This document shows, in pieces, positions 16,709-26,493 of a stretch of 64,000 nucleotides of DNA (positions are counted from its first letter, which is position 1; each line of letters opens with the position of its first letter). The translations under genes were made by a program, and so were the position numbers. Origin of the DNA: Marinobacter sp. NP-4(2019) (lineage in GTDB: Bacteria > Pseudomonadota > Gammaproteobacteria > Pseudomonadales > Oleiphilaceae); NCBI RefSeq assembly GCF_003994855.1, contig NZ_CP034142.1, forward strand, positions 4,154,001 to 4,218,000, given 5' to 3'. The notes beneath the pieces were generated by a model, which was not told the DNA's origin, made no database searches, and saw nothing but the letters and a program-made list of their open reading frames with translations.

Positions 16709-17142
16709 CGCTGGATCATATTGATGCTCTGGGCCTCATAGGTGCGGTTCTCGGGCGGTCGAATCAGATAGTTGTTGCTATGGTTCTGGCCGGGCACCAC
16801 CTTGGGGTTGCTGAAGCGGAATTCCACCGGAATTTCGCTTCGGCCCAGATCGGTACGGGGGTCCCGCGGCTGCAGCGCCAGCGGATCAAGGTAGAAATCC
16901 TCTTCGCTGCGGGGCTGAACCGGCACGCCGGCCGCAGGCGCTGCCAGCCCACCTTCAATGACGGTATTGGCCAGGGTTTCCTCTTCCATTGAGCGCAGGG
17001 GAATACTGTCCACCGTTGAACGCTCACGATAGTCAAACACCTCTCCACCCTCACCTTCTGCTGTTGTCTGCCCCAGCAGCGACACAGGCATAAGGGTCAG
17101 CCCCAGCACGAAAGCCGTCTTGATCTTACAGAAAGAACTCAT
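16705..17142 (-). CDS. Secreted protein of unknown function
   Basis: 145 aa. Residues 1-24 form a clear signal peptide (KTAFVLGLTLMPVSLLG). The mature part is acidic and proline-rich, with no domain I recognise; it includes DFYLDPLALQPRDPRTDLGR and IPVEFRFSNPKVVPGQNHSN. It contains no cysteine in the mature protein. It is convergent with the integrase-domain gene (4 bp overlap of stops) and divergent from greB across about 170 bp. No function can be proposed. Confidence 0.65.
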   Translation of the reverse strand: MSSFCKIKTAFVLGLTLMPVSLLGQTTAEGEGGEVFDYRERSTVDSIPLRSMEEETLANTVIEGGLAAPAAGVPVQPRSEEDFYLDPLALQPRDPRTDLGRSEIPVEFRFSNPKVVPGQNHSNNYLIRPPENRTYEAQSINMIQR

Positions 17143-17315
17143 ATCAAACCCGGTCCGTGAGTCAAATTTTGATCAGTCTATCGCCACGGGCGACAAAAAA
17201 CTCAACGAGTCGTCAGGTTTGTGACAGTTTTCACTGTGAACCACCCCGGGTACCAAGGAAAACCGGCGAGGTTTACAATGTTACCCATAAAGCGCTTCTA
17301 TATTGACAGGTTCAC

Positions 17316-17801
17316 ATGGACACCAATGTAATTACCCGGGAAGGCCACGAAGAACTCAAGAAAGAGCTCGACTACCTGTGGCGCGAGGAACGGCCCATGG
17401 TCACCAAGAAGGTGCAATGGGCAGCCAGCCTCGGCGATCGTTCCGAAAACGCGGACTACCAATACAATAAGAAAAGGCTCAGGGAAATTGATCGAAGAGT
17501 CCGATACCTGCGACAGCGGTTATCGAAACTGCGCGTTGTTGACTACAGCCCGGCTCAGGAGGGAAAGGCGTTTTTTGGCGCCTGGGTTACTCTGGTGGAT
17601 GACGATGACCAGACCTTGTCATTCAGGATTGTCGGGGTCGATGAGATCTACGGCAAGAAGAACTATGTTTCCGTCAATGCCCCCATTGTCAGGGCGTGCC
17701 TGGGGAAGAGTGAAGGAGACGAGGTCGTCGTCAAAACGCCCGACTCGGAAAAATACTGGGAAATTGAAAAAATCAGTTACCAACCACCGAATCCGATTTA
17801 A
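17316..17801 (+). CDS. greB: Transcription elongation factor GreB
   Basis: 161 aa. The N-terminal coiled coil contains REGHEELKKELDYLWREERP and the acidic-tip region ASLGDRSENADYQYNKKRLR, where the Asp/Glu pair that coordinates the RNA polymerase active-site Mg is expected. The C-terminal FKBP-like domain ends with SVNAPIVRACLGKSEGDEVV. The YNKKRLREIDRRVRYLRQRL text and lack of a GreA-style tip favour GreB over GreA. GreB rescues backtracked polymerase by stimulating transcript cleavage. The gene stands alone, convergent with the LysR gene 43 bp away. Confidence 0.93.
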   Translation: MDTNVITREGHEELKKELDYLWREERPMVTKKVQWAASLGDRSENADYQYNKKRLREIDRRVRYLRQRLSKLRVVDYSPAQEGKAFFGAWVTLVDDDDQTLSFRIVGVDEIYGKKNYVSVNAPIVRACLGKSEGDEVVVKTPDSEKYWEIEKISYQPPNPI

Positions 17802-17843
17802 GTTCGGCTCCCTCCGGAGGCAGTAGTCGAAGGCTTGCACAAA

Positions 17844-18743
17844 CTACCAGAGATCTACGCGCTGCATACAATGCTCAACAAACTGCGCCACCGCAGGCGA
17901 GCGAGCCCGCCCAGCCAACTCTATGGCACGGATATCGGCATTGAATTTCCAATCGGGAACATCCAACACCGTCAGCTCACCCGCCTCCACGTCCGCTGCA
18001 AATTGGGGTGTGGGAACAGGAATCCAGGCATCCGTACGCTGTAGTATTTCTTTGAGAAGCTCATAATCGCTACTCAGTATGTGTACCTCCGGAGTCTTGC
18101 CCGAAGTCTCAGACAAAAACTGTCTCATCGGGTGCGTGGCAACAAGTTCTGTTGCGGCCAGCATTGGATAGTCAAAGAGGTCCGCAAGTGACGTTCCATG
18201 ATGGTTCTCTAACGGGTGCCCTCGCCGCGCAACGATAAATGACGGAACAGATTTCAGACATTGAAAGCTGAGGCCTTCGATTTCGTCCAGTCCACTGGAA
18301 CCAGCGATCACTACATCAAATTGCCGGTTCTTCAAGCCGTCTATCAACTCTCCGGGTAATCCTTCACTGATATGGATCTGGATTTTTGGGTACTGCTCAA
18401 CAAAGTCAGGCAGCACGGGTCTCAGGACAAAATCCCGTATGGCTCTGCCGATACCGAGATTAATTCGTCCTGATTCCAGATTGCGATACAGGTTGGCTTC
18501 ATGCACCAGGTCTTCTATATCGCTGAGTAGTCGAGCGCAACGATCCCGAATCTGCAGGCAAAACTCGGTTGCCTGCATTCCATTCTTACTGCGATCAAAG
18601 AGCTGTACGCCCAGGTCGTCCTCAAGAAGGTTCAGACTCCGGGTCAGCGCCGGGGGAGTAACGTGCAGTATCTCAGCCGCTCTCTTGATACTGCCATGTC
18701 GGATAACAACTTGCAGATGTCTAAGCTGCTTCAGTGTGAGCAT
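17844..18743 (-). CDS. LysR-family transcriptional regulator
   Basis: 299 aa. The winged helix-turn-helix is at residues 3-60 (LKQLRHLQVVIRHGSIKRAA and ILHVTPPALTRSLNLLEDDL), followed by a linker helix and a periplasmic-binding-like effector domain (about 90-295). Its start overlaps the 3' end of the WS/DGAT gene by 13 bp, so it is probably co-transcribed with the wax ester synthase and hydrolase genes and may respond to an acyl or aromatic ligand; the ligand is unknown. The sequence looks somewhat less GC-rich by eye than its neighbours. Confidence 0.88.
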   Translation of the reverse strand: MLTLKQLRHLQVVIRHGSIKRAAEILHVTPPALTRSLNLLEDDLGVQLFDRSKNGMQATEFCLQIRDRCARLLSDIEDLVHEANLYRNLESGRINLGIGRAIRDFVLRPVLPDFVEQYPKIQIHISEGLPGELIDGLKNRQFDVVIAGSSGLDEIEGLSFQCLKSVPSFIVARRGHPLENHHGTSLADLFDYPMLAATELVATHPMRQFLSETSGKTPEVHILSSDYELLKEILQRTDAWIPVPTPQFAADVEAGELTVLDVPDWKFNADIRAIELAGRARSPAVAQFVEHCMQRVDLW

Positions 18744-20239
18744 GAGGCTTTTGTTTCCGGCTCGGGTACTGACGATGTTCCAGAGCCTGCCAGTGCCAGC
18801 AGTCGCTGGTGCTCCTCAAGGAGGTAGTCCCCCATCTCATTAAGATCCGGCAGCGCTCTGCGGCAGGCGATCAGACCGTAGTCCATACGTCCGTTATAGC
18901 TAGCCACGGTGACATTGAGAGCCATGCCATGGGAAGGGATTGAGACGGGATAGAAACTGAGGACCTTGGCGCCAGCGAAGTACAACGGCACCGGTATACC
19001 AACCACATTGGAAATAACCAGATTGGCCGCTGGCGGCAACCAGTCGGCCATACGTGAGCGTCCAAACAGGGAGGCTGCTCCGGAGATTAGCCAGGGAGCA
19101 GCAAGAAGTGGGAAATCCGTGGGGATTGCCGATCGATAGGTCGTCAGCGACTCTTTACTACGGGTTGCTGCGGCGCTGATACGCCGCAGCCGCACCAGGG
19201 GATCGGACTCATCGGTCGCCAGATCCACTGTCAGAATACTGACCTGATTGTTCTCCGTATCGTCCCCTGACTGTCGCAGGCTGACCGGTGCCGCCGCCCG
19301 CATGGAACCGGAAGGTAATTCCTGACTCTCCTTCAGGTAGCGACGTAACGTACCTGAGACAGTCGCCATCACCACGTCATTTAACGATACTTCAAATGCC
19401 TTGGCGATTTGTTTTATCTCCGCCAGCGGCACTGTCCGCCCGGCAAAGCTTCGTTGGTTGGTAATCGCCGTATTGAGCGGGGTGCTCGGTGCCAGCCATT
19501 GTTTCGGTTTGAGCAAGCCCGGCAGGCCAGGCCCCGACGAACCCTCTCCCCGGGCAAACAGCCTTTTGGCGGCTCCCCCCACCTCGGGGATCATTTTCGC
19601 TAACTTGAAAACTTGCTGACCACTGTTCAGTATGGCCGCCCCCATGAGCTCGGCCACGCCCAACTGGTATTGATTCCTGCGCAGCTTCGGCCTTGGCGGC
19701 TTGATCTTGCGTCCGCCGGGCTCCATATCAAAGAGTGCCCGACCAACCTCAATCCCTGCCTGACCATCCACCGCGGCATGGTGCAGTTTCGTATAAAGCG
19801 CCACTTCGCCACTCTTCAGCCCATCGATGATGTAGATCTCCCACAACGGTCGACTGCGATCCAGCAGGCTCGAGTGCAGGCGCGCGATGGTCTGTTGTAA
19901 CTGACGATTGCTGCCGGGCTTGGGCAGGGTTATATGATGGACGTGGTGATCGAGATCAGTATCTTCATCCTCCACCCAAACGGGGTTGGACAGATCAAAG
20001 GGCATGTTAGCCAGCTTGCGAGTGAATATCGATGCCAGGTGTATACGTTGGGCAACAAAAGTTCTTACGCTCTCGAAAAACTCTTCTCTGAGCTCTTCCG
20101 GCACCTCCAACACATGAAGTGCCCCGACATGCATCGGCATCTCCGCCGATTCCAGATGAAGAAACATTGCATCCATACCGCTCAGGTGATCCATAACGTC
20201 GTGCTCCATAACGTTGCAAGTAGAGAAAAAGGAATCCAT
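18731..20239 (-). CDS. Wax ester synthase/diacylglycerol O-acyltransferase (WS/DGAT)
   Basis: 502 aa. The acyltransferase motif HHAAVDG (about 153-159) matches the catalytic HHxxxDG; PLWEIYIIDGL upstream and SLNDVVMATVSGTLRRYL in the middle are further family motifs. The enzyme joins acyl-CoA to a fatty alcohol (wax ester) or diacylglycerol (triacylglycerol) at the membrane or lipid droplet surface. I use the ATG at 20239, with GAAGG 8 nt upstream; a TTG one codon earlier is possible. The gene sits between an alpha/beta hydrolase gene and a LysR gene, next to beta-oxidation genes. Which acceptor it prefers cannot be read from the sequence. Confidence 0.93.
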   Translation of the reverse strand: MDSFFSTCNVMEHDVMDHLSGMDAMFLHLESAEMPMHVGALHVLEVPEELREEFFESVRTFVAQRIHLASIFTRKLANMPFDLSNPVWVEDEDTDLDHHVHHITLPKPGSNRQLQQTIARLHSSLLDRSRPLWEIYIIDGLKSGEVALYTKLHHAAVDGQAGIEVGRALFDMEPGGRKIKPPRPKLRRNQYQLGVAELMGAAILNSGQQVFKLAKMIPEVGGAAKRLFARGEGSSGPGLPGLLKPKQWLAPSTPLNTAITNQRSFAGRTVPLAEIKQIAKAFEVSLNDVVMATVSGTLRRYLKESQELPSGSMRAAAPVSLRQSGDDTENNQVSILTVDLATDESDPLVRLRRISAAATRSKESLTTYRSAIPTDFPLLAAPWLISGAASLFGRSRMADWLPPAANLVISNVVGIPVPLYFAGAKVLSFYPVSIPSHGMALNVTVASYNGRMDYGLIACRRALPDLNEMGDYLLEEHQRLLALAGSGTSSVPEPETKASCSH

Positions 20240-20250
20240 CAATGTGACCT

Positions 20251-21027
20251 TCAGGCCTTACCCGCCCCCCTCACTCTGAACGGTGTCCATTCGGTTTCGC
20301 CCTGAGCGAGACGGTCACCGAGTACAGTCCAGACAACAGGATTTACTCCCAGACCAAGATGACTGGCGCAATTCACCTCGACATTTTCGGTTTGTGCGCC
20401 ACACCGTTCGACACTTCCTTCCCAACCGACTATGCCATCGCCCCGGGAAAACACGGATGTGGTCGGCACCGGCGGTGCTTTATCTCCACGCACCAGCCCT
20501 TCATCTCCATACCGGTTCAGACGTTTGTAAAGATGCCAAGCGTGGGTACTGGTTTCAGGCGCGCCGTACAGAGGACTGCCCATGGTGATGACCTGACGAA
20601 CAAGATGTGGTTTGGCGCGTGCGATTTCCCGCGCGAAGATCCCCCCCAAACTCCACCCTATAAGGCTGACCCTAGTGTTGGTGTCCGTGTGCAGTTGCTC
20701 CAGACGCTCAACCATCTGTTCCATAAGGCCCGCTTTAGGGCCGAAGTTACGCCCCTGCTCCCACCCATGAACCTGGTAGCCACGATTGCGCAAAAAGCGT
20801 CTGAGGGGAACGGTGGAGATATCACTGGCCAGAAAACCGGGAATCACCAGAACCGCATGGCCATCGCCACGCGGAACCCGGCGCAACAGCCACGGCATGG
20901 CCAGAGGCAACGTGGCCAATTCCAGTAATGCCCGCCCTTCCAGGGCCAGCAGCAGCCTGGACGGTCGAAGTGTTTTTTCTTTTTCCCTGCGGAATACAAG
21001 CGGATTGTAATCAGACCATGCAGCCAT
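20251..21027 (-). CDS. Alpha/beta hydrolase (lipase-like)
   Basis: 258 aa from the ATG at 21027, which has a perfect AAGGAGA ribosome site; an earlier in-frame ATG at 21123 has none. The nucleophile elbow is GWSLGG (Ser about 126). An oxyanion-loop segment HAVLVIPGFLASDIST precedes it, SVFSRGDGIVGWEGS supplies the probable acid residue, and NCASHLGLGVNPVVW the histidine. There is no signal peptide. It is followed 11 bp later by WS/DGAT, so it may act on storage lipids made by that enzyme or supply acyl groups to it. Substrate unknown. Confidence 0.82.
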   Translation of the reverse strand: MAAWSDYNPLVFRREKEKTLRPSRLLLALEGRALLELATLPLAMPWLLRRVPRGDGHAVLVIPGFLASDISTVPLRRFLRNRGYQVHGWEQGRNFGPKAGLMEQMVERLEQLHTDTNTRVSLIGWSLGGIFAREIARAKPHLVRQVITMGSPLYGAPETSTHAWHLYKRLNRYGDEGLVRGDKAPPVPTTSVFSRGDGIVGWEGSVERCGAQTENVEVNCASHLGLGVNPVVWTVLGDRLAQGETEWTPFRVRGAGKA

Positions 21028-21267
21028 AAGGTCTCCTTCTTTGTTTTTATTGATCGGAGTATCAGCAAGTCGACTCGGTATATACGGCAGATTAGAGGAG
21101 AAGATATCCTCTGAATAGTTCAAAAAAATTAGCGCCGGATAACAAAAAATTACCCCTCCAAAAACCGGAGATACTGGACTCGAGCTACACCGCTACAGGG
21201 TTTGACGCCCTTTCAAATGCGGCGCCAGCCCAGCGCTCCGGATTCCTCGCCTGGAGTGGCTTGTTGT

Positions 21268-22452
21268 TCAGCAAACTTCGAACAGGCCTGCTGCACCCAT
21301 ACCGCCACCCACACACATGGTCACGACCACATATCTGACGCCACGGCGCTTACCTTCCAGCAAGGCGTGCCCCACCATCCGGGCGCCGCTCATGCCATAG
21401 GGATGGCCGATGGAAATGGCTCCGCCATTGACGTTCAATCGGTCGTTGTCGATACCCAGCTGGTCCCGGCAGTACAGAACCTGGCAGGCGAAGGCTTCGT
21501 TCAATTCCCACAAACCAATGTCATCGACGCTCAGCCCATGCTGTTTCAAAAGCTTCGGTACCGCATAGACTGGCCCAATGCCCATTTCATCCGGTGCAAG
21601 CCCGGCCACCGCGATCCCCCGGTACACACCCAGGGGTTCCAGGCCCCGCTGTTCTGCCAGGCTACGTTCCATAATCACACACGCGGACGCGCCGTCTGAA
21701 AGCTGGCTGGCATTGCCGGCCGTGATACATCCACCTTCGACAACCGGATTCAACGACTGCAGGCTGTCCAGTGTGGTCTGGGGACGATTGCCCTCGTCCT
21801 TATCAAGGGTGACTTCCTGATAGCTGACTTCCCCGGTTTCACGGTCCTTCACAGCCTTGGTGGCAGTGACCGGAACAATTTCCTGATCGAAGAGACCGGC
21901 TTGCTGCGCTGCCGCCGTGCGTTGCTGGGACTGCAAGGAATACTCATCCTGCGCCTCACGACTGACCTGATATTTCTTCGCCACAATCTCCGCCGTCTGT
22001 AGCATGGGCATATAAGCGTCGGGCGCGTGTTTGAGTACCAGATCGTCCATTTCGCTGAAGGACCATTCCAGCGCATAGTTCTGAACAGCACTGATATTTT
22101 CCTGGCCGGCACCGATCACCACGTTCATGCCATCGACCATGACTTGCTTGGCAGCGGTCGCTATGGCCATCAGGCCAGAGGCGCACTGACGGTCCAGGGT
22201 CTGGCCGCTGACAGTCAAAGGCAGACCGGAAGCCAGCGCCGTCATTCGCCCGAGGTTCCAGCTGGCCGTTCCCCCTTGCATGCCAGTTCCCATAACCAGA
22301 TCTTCAACCTCCTTCGGGTCTACCCCGGCCCGTTCGACAGCGGCTCTGACGGCATGGGCCGCCATGGTGGGTGAAGTGATGTTGTTGAAGGCTCCCCGGT
22401 AGGCTTTGCCAATCGGGGTCCGGGCGGTGGATACAATCACGGCTTCACGCAT
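21268..22452 (-). CDS. Acetyl-CoA acyltransferase (thiolase, FadA-like)
   Basis: 394 aa from the ATG at 22452 (MREAVIVSTARTPIGKAYRG), with AGGAG 8 nt upstream. The nucleophilic cysteine is in LDRQCASGL (Cys about 90); NEAFACQ, the GHPYGMSGAR histidine motif and the second cysteine in CVGGGMG are all present, so the enzyme should be active. It cleaves 3-ketoacyl-CoA in beta-oxidation or condenses acetyl-CoA. The gene follows the FadB-like gene at 65 bp, in the order acyl-CoA dehydrogenase, FadB-like, thiolase, that is, a complete beta-oxidation spiral on one strand. Confidence 0.93.
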   Translation of the reverse strand: MREAVIVSTARTPIGKAYRGAFNNITSPTMAAHAVRAAVERAGVDPKEVEDLVMGTGMQGGTASWNLGRMTALASGLPLTVSGQTLDRQCASGLMAIATAAKQVMVDGMNVVIGAGQENISAVQNYALEWSFSEMDDLVLKHAPDAYMPMLQTAEIVAKKYQVSREAQDEYSLQSQQRTAAAQQAGLFDQEIVPVTATKAVKDRETGEVSYQEVTLDKDEGNRPQTTLDSLQSLNPVVEGGCITAGNASQLSDGASACVIMERSLAEQRGLEPLGVYRGIAVAGLAPDEMGIGPVYAVPKLLKQHGLSVDDIGLWELNEAFACQVLYCRDQLGIDNDRLNVNGGAISIGHPYGMSGARMVGHALLEGKRRGVRYVVVTMCVGGGMGAAGLFEVC

Positions 22453-22517
22453 ATCGATATCTCCTGATGCAATCATAAAGGCAGGACAACCCGCCTCGGG
22501 TCGTCCTGCCGAATAGG

Positions 22518-24635
22518 TTAGGAATTCTGCGAACTGAAATTGCGGAAAGTCTTGCCTGCAGAGGCCAGTTCCTTAAGCAGGTTTGACGGCCGGAACCACA
22601 TCTCGCCGTGGTCACCCAGGTCTTTGCGATATTTCTCTATGCCTTCAAGCACATTCACCAGGCCAAGTTCATCGGCATACTGCATGGGACCGCCACGCCA
22701 GGCCGGGAAACCATAGCCGTTAACCCAGACCAGGTCACAATCTCCTGAACGACTGGCGATCCCCTCACTGAGAATGTCGGCCGCTTCGTTGATTAACATG
22801 AACACGCAGCGCTCGAGAATTTCCTGGTCCGATATCTCACGGCGCTCAATTCCCAGGTCACGGGCGAGCTCTTCGGCTAGCTGAATCAGTTCGGGGTCTT
22901 CGTTCTGTTCCCGGCCCTGATAAAGGTAGAAGCCTCGCCCGGTCTTCTGGCCGTATCGGCCCAACCGGTACAGTTCGTCCCCGAGTCGGTTATAGCTGGG
23001 ATCGTGGGCGATGGCTTCACGGCGACTTTCCCGCACCAGGTAGCCAACGTCGTTTCCGGCCAGGTCAAACATCGACAAGGGCCCCATCGCCAGACCAAAG
23101 CCGGTCAGCACCTTATCCACCTGCGCCGGTGTAGCGCCCTCAAGAATGAGCCGGTGTGCTTCACGGCCATAGGGTTCGAGCATCCGGTTGCCAACGAAAC
23201 CAAAGCAGACGCCGACCACCACCGGCACCTTGCGTATGGCTTTTGCCACCTGCAAGGCGGTAACAATGACATCGTCGGCAGTCTGGTCACCCCGTACAAT
23301 TTCCAGCAACCGCATGACGTTGGCAGGGCTGAAGAAATGCAGGCCGATGACATCCTGGGGGCGTTTGGTAAACGACGCAATCTGGTTCAGGTCAAGAGTA
23401 GAGGTATTCGACGCCAGAATTGCGCCTGGCTTGCACACCTCATCAAGCCGTGAAAAGACTGCCTTTTTAACCTCCATGCTTTCAAACACGGCTTCAATGA
23501 CCAGATCGGCGTCGCCCAGGTCTTCGTAGCTCAGCGTTCCTTCCAGCAGGGCCATCCGCTGCTCCACCTGGGTCTCGGTCATACGCCCCTTTTTGGCAGA
23601 GATTTCATAGTTCTTCCGGATAGTGGCCAGCCCATGATCCAGGGCTTCCTGCTTAAGCTCCAGCAGCTTGACCGGAATGCCGGCATTGGCAAAGTTCATG
23701 GCAATGCCGCCGCCCATGGTTCCGGCACCAATCACCGCAACCGAGCGAACAGAACGCGCGGGCGTCGCGGAGTCCACACCGGGCACCTTGGTAGCTTCAC
23801 GCTCGGCGAAGAACAGGTGTTGCTGTGCCCTGGCCTGCGGGGTATTCATGCATTCCTTAAATAGGGCCTGCTCACGCTCCAGCCCCTCAGCCAGTGGCAG
23901 ACGGCAAGCCGCCTCAATGGCCTGGATACAACGTTCGGGTGCGAAGAATCCGCGGGTTTTGCGAGCGATGGAGGCTCGAAAATCATCAAAGCCAGAGGCC
24001 GGGAAGTCATCGGCGTTCACTTCAATATCCGCACAACTGCGAACCTGAGCCCCCTGCTCCAGGATTTCCCGGGTGAACTCAAGAGCATCAGTTAGCAGGT
24101 CGCCCTGACTCAGGCGGCCCAACAACCCCGAGGCATGCGCCCGTTCAGCCGCAATTGGCTGACCAGAGGTAATCATTTCCAGCGCCAGGCTGACATTGGC
24201 CAGGCGGGGCAGCCGCTGGGTACCACCGGCCCCCGGGATCAATCCCAGGTTAACTTCCGGCAGACCGAGCCTGGCCTTAACGTCGGCAATCCGGTAATCG
24301 CAGGCCAGGGCCAACTCCAGGCCGCCGCCCAGGGCCATGCCGTGAATGGCGGCAACCACAGGCTTGGGCGACGCCTCCAGTTCGTTCAACAGAGACGGGA
24401 GATCTGGCGAAGCAAACGCCTGATCGCTGCCGAACTCCTGGATATCGGCGCCGCCGCAGAAAATCCTCGCCTCCGACACCAACACCAGGGCTGCCACCTG
24501 ATCATCAGACAGTGCCTGACGATAGGCCTGCTGCAACTCTGCCCGCAGAGCCTGGCCGAGAGAGTTAACGGGCGGCTGAGTCAAACCCAGGATGGCAATA
24601 TCACCGTCAATGCGATAAGTCACACGTGCAGTCAT
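22518..24635 (-). CDS. Enoyl-CoA hydratase/3-hydroxyacyl-CoA dehydrogenase fusion (FadB/FadJ-like)
   Basis: 705 aa. The N-terminal crotonase domain (about 1-190) has the oxyanion-hole segments ARIFCGGADIQEFG and HGMALGGGLELALACDYR and the catalytic glutamate region LGLPEVNLGLIPGAGGTQRL. The NAD-binding domain begins near residue 300 with VAVIGAGTMGGGIAMNFANA and is followed by the 3-hydroxyacyl-CoA dehydrogenase C-terminal domains with the His in IGLHFFSPANVMRLLEIV. It performs steps two and three of beta-oxidation. It is the middle gene of a three-gene minus-strand set with an acyl-CoA dehydrogenase (52 bp upstream) and thiolase. Confidence 0.94.
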   Translation of the reverse strand: MTARVTYRIDGDIAILGLTQPPVNSLGQALRAELQQAYRQALSDDQVAALVLVSEARIFCGGADIQEFGSDQAFASPDLPSLLNELEASPKPVVAAIHGMALGGGLELALACDYRIADVKARLGLPEVNLGLIPGAGGTQRLPRLANVSLALEMITSGQPIAAERAHASGLLGRLSQGDLLTDALEFTREILEQGAQVRSCADIEVNADDFPASGFDDFRASIARKTRGFFAPERCIQAIEAACRLPLAEGLEREQALFKECMNTPQARAQQHLFFAEREATKVPGVDSATPARSVRSVAVIGAGTMGGGIAMNFANAGIPVKLLELKQEALDHGLATIRKNYEISAKKGRMTETQVEQRMALLEGTLSYEDLGDADLVIEAVFESMEVKKAVFSRLDEVCKPGAILASNTSTLDLNQIASFTKRPQDVIGLHFFSPANVMRLLEIVRGDQTADDVIVTALQVAKAIRKVPVVVGVCFGFVGNRMLEPYGREAHRLILEGATPAQVDKVLTGFGLAMGPLSMFDLAGNDVGYLVRESRREAIAHDPSYNRLGDELYRLGRYGQKTGRGFYLYQGREQNEDPELIQLAEELARDLGIERREISDQEILERCVFMLINEAADILSEGIASRSGDCDLVWVNGYGFPAWRGGPMQYADELGLVNVLEGIEKYRKDLGDHGEMWFRPSNLLKELASAGKTFRNFSSQNS

Positions 24636-24687
24636 TGTTAGTTCCTGTATTTTGATCTTGGGTAATAATTAATGGGTGGCTTTTTGG

Positions 24688-26493
24688 TCAGAACCATTCG
24701 TCCTGCATGTCGAAACAAACCGGATTTCCCTCCGCCAGGAGCGTGGCCTGCGATTCAATCTGGGGTAATTCCCAGCCCAGGTAGTACTCCGCAGCCTGGA
24801 TTTTTCCTCGGTAAAAGTTGTGGTCGTCGTCACCGGCAGAGGTAATCTTCATGCCCGCTGCCGCACGCGTCGCCTGCCATAGCCAGATCCAGGCGGCGAC
24901 CACCCGGCCGAACATATCCAGGTAGACGGTGGCATTGGCGAGTCCGCGGTCGACATCCTGCGCCAATTGCAGCAGCAGCGACTCATTGACCAACGACAGG
25001 GTTCCCATGGCCTGCTCCAACCGCTTGACCATTCCACCCAGCTTCGGATATGCCGACGCCTCGTCGAGGACTCGCTGCACCTCCTCGCGGAAGATCTGGA
25101 AGCCTTCCCCTTTGTTCATCGGCAGCTTGCGGCCCAGCAGATCCAGTCCGTGAATGGCTTCAGTTCCTTCATGAATGGGGTTGAGGCGGTTGTCGCGATA
25201 CATCTGTTCAACCGGATACTCACGGATATAGCCAGATCCGCCCAGAACCTGAATGGCCAGTTCGTTGGCCTGCAGGCAATAACGGGAAGGCCAGGACTTA
25301 ACAATCGGCGTCAACAGGTCCAACAACGTTCCGGCCCGGTTTCGGGCCTCTTCAGAATCTGCCGTGTGCTGATCCTCAAACAGCGAGCTGGCATACAGGC
25401 TCAGAGCCAGTGCACCCTCGGCATAACTCTTCTGGGCCAACAGCATGCGTCGGACATCGGCGTGTTCAATGATCGGCACCTGCTTGCTGGAAGGATCCTT
25501 GCTGGAGGGTAAACGCCCCTGGGGACGCTGGCGGGCATAATCCAGGGAATAGAGGAACCCCTGATAACCGAGGGCAGATGCCCCCAAAGCCACGCCGATA
25601 CGGGCCTCGTTCATCATCTGGAACATATACTGCAGCCCTTTATGGGGCTCTCCCACCAGATAACCCACCGCGCCATCCTGCTCACCGAAGTTGAGCACTG
25701 TCGAGGTGGTGTTGCGGTATCCCATCTTATGGAGCAAGCCAGCCAGGGCCACGTCGTTCCGTTGGCCAACACTGCCGTCCTGATTGACCAGGAATTTGGG
25801 CACGAGGAACAGTGAGATGCCCTTTACGCCCTCCGGCGCACCCTGAATCCTGGCCAGAACCATATGGACGATGTTATCGGTGAGCTCGTGGTCACCTCCG
25901 GAAATGAACATCTTATGACCACGAATCCGGTATTGGCCGTCCTCCGCCGGGGTCGCCGTGGTCTTGATGTCGGCCAGGGCGGAACCCTGGCCCGGCTCGG
26001 TCAGTGCCATGGTGCCGCTGAAGCGGCCTTCAAGCATGGGGGGTAAATAGGTTTCCTGCAGCGACTGGCTGGCAAACGATTTGATCAGGTTGCCAACACC
26101 GATACTGAGGAATGAGTAGCCGGTTGTGGCAATGTTGGCCGCATTGAAATACGCCATGCAGGCCCTGAGGACAACCTCCGGCAACTGCATCCCCCCCACT
26201 TCGAAGTCATGGTGGGCCGCCAGAAATCCCGCCTCGGCAAACGCCTGCCAGGCTTCTTTGGTTTCGGGTATCAGGTGCACCTTTTTGCCATCAAACGTCG
26301 GCTCATTAGCGTCGCCCTTCTGGTTATGATTCGCGAAATGCTTTTGCGCTATTTTGCGGGCCGTTTCCAGGGTTGAATCAAATATCTCGCGATTGTGTTC
26401 ACGGTATCGTGGGCGCTGCAGGAGAGCTTCACTGTTGAGCACCTCATACAACTGGAAAGCGAGATCACGCTCGTTCAACAATGCATCGGTCAT
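24688..26493 (-). CDS. Acyl-CoA dehydrogenase (long form)
   Basis: 601 aa, the long type with an extra C-terminal domain. FAD-binding features are MALTEPGQGSALADIKTTA and the substrate-loop segment EARIGVALGASALGYQGF; ANELAIQVLGGSGYIREYPV and EQMYRDNRLNPIHEGTEAIH carry the conserved active-site glutamate region (EGTEAIHGLDLLGRK). It introduces the first double bond of beta-oxidation. The 192 bp upstream of its ATG (26494-26685) separate it from the regulator gene and contain TGATCA twice (26556-26561, 26573-26578) and two small hairpins (26601-26613, 26615-26631), but I cannot pick a promoter. Confidence 0.93.
   Translation of the reverse strand: MTDALLNERDLAFQLYEVLNSEALLQRPRYREHNREIFDSTLETARKIAQKHFANHNQKGDANEPTFDGKKVHLIPETKEAWQAFAEAGFLAAHHDFEVGGMQLPEVVLRACMAYFNAANIATTGYSFLSIGVGNLIKSFASQSLQETYLPPMLEGRFSGTMALTEPGQGSALADIKTTATPAEDGQYRIRGHKMFISGGDHELTDNIVHMVLARIQGAPEGVKGISLFLVPKFLVNQDGSVGQRNDVALAGLLHKMGYRNTTSTVLNFGEQDGAVGYLVGEPHKGLQYMFQMMNEARIGVALGASALGYQGFLYSLDYARQRPQGRLPSSKDPSSKQVPIIEHADVRRMLLAQKSYAEGALALSLYASSLFEDQHTADSEEARNRAGTLLDLLTPIVKSWPSRYCLQANELAIQVLGGSGYIREYPVEQMYRDNRLNPIHEGTEAIHGLDLLGRKLPMNKGEGFQIFREEVQRVLDEASAYPKLGGMVKRLEQAMGTLSLVNESLLLQLAQDVDRGLANATVYLDMFGRVVAAWIWLWQATRAAAGMKITSAGDDDHNFYRGKIQAAEYYLGWELPQIESQATLLAEGNPVCFDMQDEWF

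Noticed and set aside
21121..21180. Possible terminator after the thiolase gene
   Set aside because: Only a 4 bp stem (CTCC/GGAG) with T-rich stretches some bases away; too weak to call.
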